Source: Bryobacterales bacterium
GTDB taxonomy: Bacteria > Acidobacteriota > Terriglobia > Bryobacterales > Bryobacteraceae
Length of the DNA stretch: 47,118 nucleotides
Direction of reading: 5' to 3'
Assembly: GCA_947467185.1 (NCBI GenBank)
Contig: CANIHR010000006.1
Coordinates: 1 to 47,118 of the forward strand
Shown here piece by piece: positions 41,220-47,118 of this stretch (within the stretch, counting starts at the first letter, position 1; each line of letters opens with the position of its first letter). The position numbers were made by a program, and so were the translations under genes. The notes beneath the pieces are model-generated. The model had not been told where the DNA came from, searched no databases, and saw nothing but the letters and a program-made list of their open reading frames with translations.

Positions 41220-42085
41220 TGCTTCGCTCGTGCCTCATCGTCGCGCTGCTGGCCTCCACGGCTTTTGGACAGCAGGATCGCGTACGAGATCTGGCCGCGA
41301 AGTTCGACGGCAAGGTTGCCGTCTACGCGAAAAACCTGAAGACGGGGACGATCTACACGCTCGCCGGCGACGCCCGCGTCAATACCGCCAGCACCATCAA
41401 GCTGCCGATTCTGATTGGCGTCTACACCGCCGTGGCGGAAGGCCGTGCGAAGTGGACCGACACCTCCGAACTGGGCAAGGACAACAAGGTCGGCGGGTCG
41501 GGCGTGCTGAATGAAATGTCGGACGGCACGAAACTGCCGCTGCGCGACCTGGTCCGCTACATGATGCTGCTGAGCGATAACTCTGCTACCAACATGGTGC
41601 TGGATCATGTGCCGGGGAACGATGTCAATAAGACCCTGGAGAAACTGGGCGTCAAAGACACCCGTTCTCTGCGGAAGATTCTGCGCGGGAACACGCCGGA
41701 AGGCGTGAGCGATGCGGGCCGTGACCCGGCCAATAAAGGTTTCGGGATCGGCGTGGCTACCCCGCATGAAATGGTCACACTTCTGGAGCGCCTCTACAAG
41801 GGCGAACTGGTCAGCAAAGAAGCTTCGGCGGAAATCCTCGACATCATGAAGAAGCAGCAGTGGCGCGAAGGCCTGGCGCGACGTTTTGATGTGGATGTGG
41901 CTGACAAACCCGGCGCACTGGACCACCTGCGCAGCGATGTTGGCATCGTCTATTCGAAACAGGGTCCCATCGCCATCGCCATCACCTGTTACGACATCCC
42001 GAAGATTGACTGGTCTGCCGATAACTCCGGCTATCTGTTCATCGCCGATGCCGCCCGCTTTTTGGTGGAAGACCTCACGCACTAA
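41219..42085 (+). CDS. Exported class A beta-lactamase-like serine hydrolase
   Basis: 288 residues from the ATG at 41219 (a GTG one codon earlier is possible). Signal peptide ~1-18 (MLRSCLIVALLASTAFGQ). Class A penicillin-binding fold: STIK at ~59-62 with the nucleophile serine, SDNSAT at ~117-122, and DKPG at ~231-234 in the place of KTG. No ExxLN-like segment is visible where the omega-loop deacylating glutamate (Glu166 in class A enzymes) should lie; that stretch reads LRKILRGNTPEGVSDAGRD. It therefore may act slowly on beta-lactams or have another role in the cell wall. It overlaps ispF by one base and ends the PIN-TRAM/isp operon. Confidence 0.85.
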   Translation: MLRSCLIVALLASTAFGQQDRVRDLAAKFDGKVAVYAKNLKTGTIYTLAGDARVNTASTIKLPILIGVYTAVAEGRAKWTDTSELGKDNKVGGSGVLNEMSDGTKLPLRDLVRYMMLLSDNSATNMVLDHVPGNDVNKTLEKLGVKDTRSLRKILRGNTPEGVSDAGRDPANKGFGIGVATPHEMVTLLERLYKGELVSKEASAEILDIMKKQQWREGLARRFDVDVADKPGALDHLRSDVGIVYSKQGPIAIAITCYDIPKIDWSADNSGYLFIADAARFLVEDLTH

Positions 42086-42104
42086 GTACCCAAACATGCG
42101 CATC

Positions 42105-42128
42105 GGATAAGTGATATTCTCTTTATCC
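42105..42128 (+). promoter_or_regulatory. Inverted repeat flanking a -10 box before the cupin gene
   Basis: GGATAA (42105-42110) and TTATCC (42123-42128) form a perfect 6-bp inverted repeat. TATTCT (42115-42120), a plausible -10 box, lies between the arms and ends 12 bases before the ATG at 42133. The layout is that of an operator covering a promoter. Confidence 0.4.
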
Positions 42129-42132
42129 AGCG

Positions 42133-43059
42133 ATGCAACGTCTTTTGAAACGATCCCTTTCCGCCGCCCTGTTAGCCGGTATAGGGCTGACCGCCTTGTG
42201 GTCCCAGAACATGGGAACGAAGGACAGCCAGCTAGTATGGGCCCCCAAGCCTGTGGCCCTGACGCCATGGATCGCCCCGAATAAGCCGCACTGGAGACTC
42301 TCAGAGGTTCTGTCGGCACACAAGGGCCAGAAAGCATGGAAGGAAGTCATTGTCGATGACGAGTTCCTGCATGCCGAGTACATTCAGGCCGCACCGGGGG
42401 ACAAGACACCGCGCCGGGCGCATCCCGACACCCGCGAATGGTGGGTGATTCAGGATGGCGAAATCCGTTTCACCATGGATGGCGTGCAACCTTTCGTCGC
42501 GAAAAAAGGCTTCCTGGTCCAGGTCCCGTATCGCACTTTCTACACAATGGAAACACTCGGCGACAAACCTTCGCTGCGCTTTGAAGTGAATATTGCGAAG
42601 GCCCGCACCATGTACCCGATGGAGGTGACGCCGCCCGCGCTGGATGGCTTCACCTTTGTGAAAACGACTGTTGCAAGCAAGGGCGTTTGGGATCAGGGCA
42701 ACAAGCCGTACATCGACTTCAATCAGATTGCAGCGGGTAAAGAAAAACCGGGCCGCTTCATCGCCGACGACCGCGCGGTCTCCAATATCATCTATGGCGA
42801 CCCGAAGACGCTGCCACCGGCCGGTCCCAAAGAAAAGGGACACTTCCACGCCGAATGCGCCGAGTTCTGGATCATTCTTCTGGGCAAGGTCAGCTACCGG
42901 ATGGAAGGCGTGCCGGACATCCTGGCGGAACAGGGTGACATCGTGTATGCACCGCGCGGACGCTTCCACTTGCCGCGCTACGCGGGCACGGAAATGGCGT
43001 GCCGGCTGGCGATGAATGGCTTCCAGGACATCGCCCACTTCTTTGAACCGAAAGATTAG
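42133..43059 (+). CDS. Exported double-cupin protein
   Basis: 308 residues. Signal peptide ~1-24 (MQRLLKRSLSAALLAGIGL). Two cupin domains: the first around ~95-155 (AHPDTREWWVIQDGEIRFTM), the second around ~235-295 (FHAECAEFWIILLGKVSYRM, then GDIVYAPRGRFHLPR). In each, a His/Glu pair (HPDTREW, HFHAECAEF) can bind a metal, but the classical HxH motif is complete only in the second. Cupins include sugar isomerases, dioxygenases and storage proteins; the reaction here is unknown. It appears to be a single-gene unit between the isp operon and the TPR/YvcK/GlmU genes. Confidence 0.82.
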   Translation: MQRLLKRSLSAALLAGIGLTALWSQNMGTKDSQLVWAPKPVALTPWIAPNKPHWRLSEVLSAHKGQKAWKEVIVDDEFLHAEYIQAAPGDKTPRRAHPDTREWWVIQDGEIRFTMDGVQPFVAKKGFLVQVPYRTFYTMETLGDKPSLRFEVNIAKARTMYPMEVTPPALDGFTFVKTTVASKGVWDQGNKPYIDFNQIAAGKEKPGRFIADDRAVSNIIYGDPKTLPPAGPKEKGHFHAECAEFWIILLGKVSYRMEGVPDILAEQGDIVYAPRGRFHLPRYAGTEMACRLAMNGFQDIAHFFEPKD

Positions 43060-43074
43060 GCGAAAGCACTGCGC

Positions 43075-43150
43075 TTGCAGTACGTCCTCAGTTTTTGTTA
43101 TAACTCCAGGCTACGAAATTGACTTCAGCCCCCCCGGGGGAGGGCTCGCC
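43075..43150 (+). promoter_or_regulatory. Promoter and structured ribosome binding site of the TPR/YvcK/GlmU unit
   Basis: A -35 TTGCAG (43075-43080), 18-base spacer and -10 TATAAC (43099-43104) give a transcript start near 43111. The leader then holds AGCCC (43127-43131) pairing with GGGCT (43142-43146), with C-run and G-run between, so the Shine-Dalgarno GGGGGAGGG before the ATG at 43153 can be buried in a GC hairpin. Confidence 0.5.
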
Positions 43151-43152
43151 TT

Positions 43153-43707
43153 ATGGCCACCGCAAAGAGCAAACCGACATCCGCCAAGAAATCAGCGCCC
43201 ATTGCGGCGAAGACGCAACAGACCGTTGCCAGCCCGTCGGAACTGCAATTGAAGGCGTTTGAAGGCGCCGTGAAACTTTTTTCAGCTCAGCGTTTTGCCG
43301 AGGCGCGCGCGATATTTACCGAAGTGGCGAAAGGGCCCGCCTTCGACGTGGCGCAGCGCGGCCGCCAGTATATTCAGGTGTGTGACCGCCGATTGTCCAC
43401 ACAGGCGCCCGAACTCCACACTGCCGATGACCACTACAACTATGCGGTAGAGCGCCTGAATTCCCGCGATCTGGAAAAAGCGCGGCAACATCTTGCTGCC
43501 GCCCTGAAACTGGAACCGGGTGGTGAGCACATTCTTTATACGCTGGGCATTTGTTGCGGACTGCTGGGTGACGGAAATGCGGCGTATGAGAACCTGAAAC
43601 GTGCGATCGAGATGGAGCCGCGCAATCGTGTGCATGCGAGACAGGATTCGGATTTTGCCGGGGCGGTGGAGCGTTTCCCGAATCTGCGAACCCTGCTGGA
43701 GCATTAG
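43153..43707 (+). CDS. Cytoplasmic TPR protein
   Basis: 184 residues. The N-terminal ~25 residues are rich in Lys, Ala, Ser and Thr and look disordered. From ~38 on there are at least three TPR-like helix pairs: AVKLFSAQRFAEARAIFTEV, HYNYAVERLNSRDLEKARQH and YTLGICCGLLGDGNAAYENL. TPR proteins act as scaffolds; the partner is unknown. It lies 35 bases before yvcK on the same strand and probably shares its promoter. The last ~25 residues (RVHARQDSDFAGAVERFPNL) fall outside the TPR pattern. Confidence 0.82.
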   Translation: MATAKSKPTSAKKSAPIAAKTQQTVASPSELQLKAFEGAVKLFSAQRFAEARAIFTEVAKGPAFDVAQRGRQYIQVCDRRLSTQAPELHTADDHYNYAVERLNSRDLEKARQHLAAALKLEPGGEHILYTLGICCGLLGDGNAAYENLKRAIEMEPRNRVHARQDSDFAGAVERFPNLRTLLEH

Positions 43708-43742
43708 TTCCGGACTTAAGACCCGCCGGGAGATAAGTACCC

Positions 43743-44780
43743 ATGGCTAACCCACTCCGCGTGGTCTCCATCGGGGGCGGCACTGGACTTTCGTCTCTTT
43801 TGGCCGGTCTTAAAAAATACACCAGCCCTTCCCCGGACCACGCGCCGGAACACCCGCTGATCGACATTACAGCCGTGGTCACCGTGACCGACGATGGTGG
43901 TAGTTCCGGCAGACTCCGCCGCGATTTCGATGTGCTTCCTCCGGGCGATATCCGCAGCTGCATGGTCGCGCTGTCAGAGGACGAAGCGCTCCTCTCCCAG
44001 TTGTTCCGCTATCGCTTCGCCAGCGGACGCGGCCTGAAGGGACACAGCTTCGGCAACCTCTTCCTCGCCGCTCTCACGGACATTACGGGCGACTTCCCCG
44101 ATGCCGTGAAAATGTCCTGTGAAGTTCTGAACATCGCAGGCCGCATCTTCCCGTCCACTGCCGCGAATGTTTCGCTCGAAGCGGTGCTGGAAGGTGGCCG
44201 GGTTGTTTGCGGCGAGACGAAGATCAGCAAGAGCAAGAGGCCGATTCGCGAAATTCGGCTGGTCCCCGCAGTGGCCCGGCCTCTGAAAGAAACGCTGGAA
44301 GCCATTGAGAAGGCAGACCTCATCACCCTGGGGCCTGGCTCGCTCTTCACCAGTGTGGTTCCGAATCTGCTGGTGACCGGCATCGCAAAGGCGATTCGGC
44401 AGTCGCCAGCCATGAAGGCCTATTTCGTGAACCTGATGTCACAGCCAGGCGAGACCGTGAACTTCCGCGCGTCCGACCATGTGAAGGCGATTCACGACCA
44501 CGCGGGCGGGCCACTGCTCGATTGCGCCATCGTCAGCACCACGAAGATCACGCCTGCCATGCGCCAGCGCTATGCCGAACAGAAGGCGTCGCCCGTCGAA
44601 AACGACCTGGAGAATCTGCGGGCCATGGGCCTCGAAATCTTCGAGGCCGACCTGCTGCAACGGTCTGAGAAGGTCCGGCACAAGCCAGCAGCACTGGGAA
44701 CGCTGGCGTATCGTTTGGCACTTCTGGGTCACCGGCACCGTGTCGCCAAGCTGCACCGCCTTGCGACACTAAAGAAGTAA
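43743..44780 (+). CDS. yvcK: YvcK-type gluconeogenesis factor (CofD-like fold)
   Basis: 345 residues from an ATG with GGGAG upstream. Signatures are VVSIGGGTGLSSLL (residues ~7-20), VTVTDDGGSSGRLR (~46-59), PPGDIRSCMVAL (~66-77), GHSFGNLFLAAL (~99-110), DLITLGPGSLFTSVVPNLL (~194-212) and a late QPGETVNF. In Bacillus subtilis and mycobacteria YvcK/CuvA affects carbon use, cell shape and wall synthesis and binds UDP-sugars. Its gene overlaps glmU by one base (TAATG), and GlmU makes UDP-GlcNAc, a YvcK ligand; the pairing makes functional coupling likely. Confidence 0.94.
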   Translation: MANPLRVVSIGGGTGLSSLLAGLKKYTSPSPDHAPEHPLIDITAVVTVTDDGGSSGRLRRDFDVLPPGDIRSCMVALSEDEALLSQLFRYRFASGRGLKGHSFGNLFLAALTDITGDFPDAVKMSCEVLNIAGRIFPSTAANVSLEAVLEGGRVVCGETKISKSKRPIREIRLVPAVARPLKETLEAIEKADLITLGPGSLFTSVVPNLLVTGIAKAIRQSPAMKAYFVNLMSQPGETVNFRASDHVKAIHDHAGGPLLDCAIVSTTKITPAMRQRYAEQKASPVENDLENLRAMGLEIFEADLLQRSEKVRHKPAALGTLAYRLALLGHRHRVAKLHRLATLKK

Positions 44781-46153
44781 TGGTCAACGACGCAACGGTT
44801 GTGATTCTGGCGGCGGGGCAAGGCACCCGCATGAAGTCGAAACTGGCGAAGGTACTGCACCGCGCCGGGGGCAAAGCCCTTGTGGAACACGCGATTTCCA
44901 CCGCTCGCCACATCGCGCCACCGGAACGCATCTTCGTTGTCGTGGGGCATCAGGCCGAAGCGGTGGGCGCCGTTGCGAACGCCGCGGGCGTGCGGTCTTT
45001 CGAACAGCGCCAGCAACTGGGCACGGGCCACGCCGTGATGTGCGGCGAAAGTGAACTGGCGGGCCTGGGCGGTCTGCTGGTGGTGGTGACGGGCGATTGT
45101 CCGATGGTGCGCCCCGCGACACTTCAGTCGCTGGTGGATCTGTACCAGAAGACCGGTGCGAAGGCAGCGCTCGTCTCCGCTGATGTGGACGACCCCACAG
45201 GTCTGGGCCGTATTGTTCGCGGTGACAATGGCGATGTTCTCGCCATCGTGGAACACAAAGCCGCGACTCCCGAACAGCTCACCATTCCGGAAATCAATGC
45301 GGGCTTCTATTGCTTCGAAGCCGAGGCTTTCTGGAAGCACGTTCACGAGATTCGTACCGACAACCCGGCGGGCGAGTATTACCTGACCGACATGGTCGCG
45401 ATTCTGCTAAAGGCCGGGCATCGTGTAGTCGCCCTGAAAGCGGCCGACCCGAGCGAACTGCTGGGCATCAACGACAAGGTGCAACTGGCCAATGCGGACC
45501 GGATTCTGCGCGAGCGGAAGGTCCACGAACTAATGCTGTCCGGCGTGACGATCATTCGCCCCGAGACTGTGAACATTGATGCCGACGTGGTTGTCGGCCA
45601 GGATACCGTGATCGAGCCATACGTTCAGATCAAAGGTGCCACCGTGATTGGCGAGAACTGCCACATCGCGTCGTCCTCAATCATTGATCATTCCCACATT
45701 GGCGACAATGCCCAGATTCATCCCTTCTCGGTGATTTCGAACTGCACGCTGGATGCGCATGTCCATGTGGGGCCATTCGCCCGGCTGCGGATGAATTCGC
45801 ACCTGCACGAGGGAACCCACGTAGGCAACTTCGTGGAACTGAAGAATACGGAGTTCGGCGCGGGTTCCAAGTCGATGCATCTGGCGTACCTGGGCGATTC
45901 CACGATTGGCTCCAAAGTGAATGTGGGCGCCGGCACCATCACCTGCAATTACGACGGCAAAAAGAAGCACAGGACGAATATTGGCGACCGTGCGTTTGTC
46001 GGCAGCAACTCCACCCTGGTGGCGCCTCTGAACATTGGCAACGAAGCGTATATCGCGGCGGGCAGCACCATCACGCAGAACGTGCCGGAGAACTCTTTGG
46101 CGCTGGGACGGTCGCGCCAGGTTGTGAAAGAAGGCTGGACGCCCAAAAGATAG
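44780..46153 (+). CDS. glmU: Bifunctional UDP-N-acetylglucosamine pyrophosphorylase / glucosamine-1-phosphate N-acetyltransferase
   Basis: 457 residues, the normal GlmU length. The N-terminal uridylyltransferase has ILAAGQGTRMKSKLAKVLH (~8-26), QQLGTGHAV and a GDCPMV motif. From ~250 the left-handed beta-helix acetyltransferase carries hexapeptide repeats, with NFVELKNTEFGAGSKSMHL, GDSTIGSKVNVGAGTITCN and GRSRQVVKEGW. GlmU acetylates glucosamine-1-phosphate and then joins it to UTP to make UDP-GlcNAc for peptidoglycan and lipid A. Start is coupled to the yvcK stop by a one-base overlap. It ends 13 bases before the sugar isomerase gene, which has its own -10 box. Confidence 0.97.
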   Translation: MVNDATVVILAAGQGTRMKSKLAKVLHRAGGKALVEHAISTARHIAPPERIFVVVGHQAEAVGAVANAAGVRSFEQRQQLGTGHAVMCGESELAGLGGLLVVVTGDCPMVRPATLQSLVDLYQKTGAKAALVSADVDDPTGLGRIVRGDNGDVLAIVEHKAATPEQLTIPEINAGFYCFEAEAFWKHVHEIRTDNPAGEYYLTDMVAILLKAGHRVVALKAADPSELLGINDKVQLANADRILRERKVHELMLSGVTIIRPETVNIDADVVVGQDTVIEPYVQIKGATVIGENCHIASSSIIDHSHIGDNAQIHPFSVISNCTLDAHVHVGPFARLRMNSHLHEGTHVGNFVELKNTEFGAGSKSMHLAYLGDSTIGSKVNVGAGTITCNYDGKKKHRTNIGDRAFVGSNSTLVAPLNIGNEAYIAAGSTITQNVPENSLALGRSRQVVKEGWTPKR

Positions 46154-46154
46154 T

Positions 46155-46160
46155 TAGAAT
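46155..46160 (+). promoter_or_regulatory. Candidate -10 box (TAGAAT) for leaderless sugar isomerase gene
   Basis: TAGAAT ends 6 bases before the GTG at 46167 and starts 1 base after the glmU stop codon. No Shine-Dalgarno is present. It is one of the clearest examples of the leaderless arrangement in the window. Confidence 0.45.
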
Positions 46161-46166
46161 GTATCC

Positions 46167-46925
46167 GTGCATCTCGGCTGCGTAACTTACAACGTCCTGA
46201 AGGACCTCGACCTCGAAAGCATCATCAAACTGCTGGAGGCAACCGGCTTTGAAGCGGTGGAACTTCGCACCGAGCACAAGCACGGTATTGAACCCTCAAT
46301 TTCTGCCGAAGAGCGGGCGAAAGTGAAGGCTCGTTTCGAACGAAGCAAGGTCCGCCTGCTCAGCTACGGCACTACCTGCGAGTTTCAGTCGCCCGACCCC
46401 GCCATTCGTCGGAAGAACATTGACCTGGCAAAAAAATGGATCGAACTGGCGCATGACACGGGTGCCTGGGGCGTGAAGGTACGGCCGAATGGTCTGCCGG
46501 CCGGAGTCCCCGTAGAGACCACGCTGCGGACCATCGGAGAAGCCCTGCGCGAAATCGGTGAATACGGGGAGGGGTATGGCGTTGAGATCTGGATGGAAGT
46601 CCATGGTCGGGATACACAGAACCCGCCGAACGCCGCCACCATTCTAAAGGCCGCGAACCACCGGAATGTCGGTGCTTGCTGGAATTCGAACCCGACCGAC
46701 GTAGTAAATGGCTCGGTAAAGCAGAGCTTTGAACTGCTGAAGCCGTACCTCCGCAGCGCCCACATCAACGAACTGGCCAACCCGGACTACCCCTGGCGCG
46801 AACTTTTCACGCTGATCAAGCAGGCGAATTACGAGCGCTACACGCTTTGCGAATGCGCGGAGACGAAGGACCCCGAGCGCTTCCTCCGTTACTACAAAGC
46901 CCTCTGGCGCGAACTCGGCGGTTAG
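46167..46925 (+). CDS. Sugar phosphate isomerase/epimerase-type TIM-barrel protein
   Basis: 252 residues, no signal peptide. The fold matches the xylose-isomerase-like TIM barrel (AP_endonuc_2 family): GFEAVELRTEHKHG (~27-40) near strand 2, WGVKVRPNG, VEIWMEVHGRDT (~147-158), ACWNSNPTD, SAHINELANPDYPW (~194-207) and LCECAETKD (~225-233). Glu, His and Asp in these motifs would bind a divalent metal. Such proteins interconvert sugars or sugar derivatives; the substrate is unknown. The gene follows glmU by 13 bases, but with its own TAGAAT box, and precedes tmRNA. Confidence 0.88.
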   Translation: MHLGCVTYNVLKDLDLESIIKLLEATGFEAVELRTEHKHGIEPSISAEERAKVKARFERSKVRLLSYGTTCEFQSPDPAIRRKNIDLAKKWIELAHDTGAWGVKVRPNGLPAGVPVETTLRTIGEALREIGEYGEGYGVEIWMEVHGRDTQNPPNAATILKAANHRNVGACWNSNPTDVVNGSVKQSFELLKPYLRSAHINELANPDYPWRELFTLIKQANYERYTLCECAETKDPERFLRYYKALWRELGG

Positions 46926-46955
46926 CTCCCCCAAAAACTGCTAAACTGAATTCAG

Positions 46956-46974
46956 ACGCGCTGGTTGAGCGCGT
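46956..46974. repeat. 7-bp hairpin between the sugar isomerase gene and ssrA
   Basis: ACGCGCT (46956-46962) and AGCGCGT (46968-46974) pair perfectly around GGTTG. No U-tract follows on the plus strand. It may terminate the isomerase transcript weakly or be a regulatory site just upstream of ssrA. Confidence 0.45.
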
Positions 46975-46990
46975 TCACCTTCATGGATGT

Positions 46991-47118
46991 GGGGGCGCAC
47001 TGGATTCGACGGGATTGAATCGCGATGCGGAGGCGTGCCGGGTTCCGAGCTCCCGTAAAACGATCGGAAAAACAAAACTGCCAACAACACGCAGTTTGCA
47101 TACGCAGCTTAATTAAAA
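46991..47118 (+). ncRNA. ssrA: tmRNA, partial (cut by the window end)
   Basis: The 5' end GGGGGCGCACTGGATTCGACGGG is characteristic of transfer-messenger RNA, which rescues stalled ribosomes and tags the unfinished protein. The tag reading frame runs GCC AAC AAC ACG CAG TTT, then GCA TAC GCA GCT TAA, giving ANNTQFAYAA and a stop. The AYAA ending fits tags that direct proteins to ClpXP-type proteases. Only the first ~128 bases are present; the 3' tRNA-like half lies beyond the window. Confidence 0.95.

Noticed and set aside
1-47118. CRISPR array, insertion sequence, integrase, toxin-antitoxin pair or phage genes
   Set aside because: No regularly spaced repeats, transposase motifs or terminal inverted repeats with target duplications were seen. 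The ankyrin, NHL and TPR repeats are protein repeats.

Overview
The window looks like a chromosomal segment of an Acidobacteriota member, most probably the Bryobacterales/Solibacter group. The reasons are high GC with strong third-position G/C bias, an Oar-like TonB-dependent receptor with an N-terminal carboxypeptidase-regulatory-like domain, and three otherwise unrelated exported proteins (1378-3126, 3131-4957, 34010-36595) that end in the same roughly 200-residue tail, recognisable as the Solibacter-type TIGR03437 C-terminal domain. No insertion sequence, prophage, CRISPR array or integrase was seen.

Layout. 1-6752: exported proteins (ankyrin repeats, a GH5-like protein, an NHL-repeat protein, a His/Met-rich probable outer-membrane protein) and a small orphan gene. 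6785-10314: terminator, large TonB-dependent receptor and tRNA-Met(CAT). 10330-12254: an M28 metallopeptidase divergent from the RNase P RNA gene rnpB. 12270-18822: thiO-like oxidase, then a three-gene RND efflux operon in the order outer-membrane factor, pump, adaptor. 18823-19196: the only gene-free stretch over 300 bases; it holds a consensus -10 box and overlapping inverted repeats. 19197-25134: a small hypothetical gene, then leftward genes for a PfkB sugar kinase, a membrane-spermidine-synthase fusion, a mutarotase-fold protein and a TPR protein. 25379-28567: an SSS symporter overlapping an APC permease, then a small AT-hook protein with several palindromes upstream. 28620-36595: a serine hydrolase-NamZ fusion (leftward), GH28 polygalacturonase, glucose-6-phosphate isomerase and a nine-haem cytochrome. 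36641-46925: Gfo/Idh/MocA oxidoreductase, metallophosphoesterase, PIN-TRAM/IspD/IspF/serine hydrolase operon, double cupin, and TPR/YvcK/GlmU operon followed by a TIM-barrel sugar isomerase. The right edge cuts the tmRNA gene ssrA just after its tag reading frame.

How it fits together: the gene set suits a plant-polysaccharide-degrading soil heterotroph (GH28, PGI, Oar-type receptor, symporters, exported repeat proteins) with cell-wall metabolism (GlmU, YvcK, NamZ fusion) and isoprenoid synthesis (IspD, IspF). The most striking non-genic pattern is that about nine unlinked first genes lack a Shine-Dalgarno sequence and instead carry a TAnnnT box ending 6-8 bases before the start codon, which suggests widespread leaderless transcription. 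I did not find a clearly new multi-gene defence or mobile system. The best leads are the leaderless pattern, a GH5-like protein whose acid/base glutamate is arginine, a Shine-Dalgarno site inside a perfect hairpin whose loop holds a possible -10 box, the nine-haem cytochrome fused to adhesion-like domains, and the palindrome cluster before the AT-hook gene. All product names come from reading sequence motifs; no database search was run.
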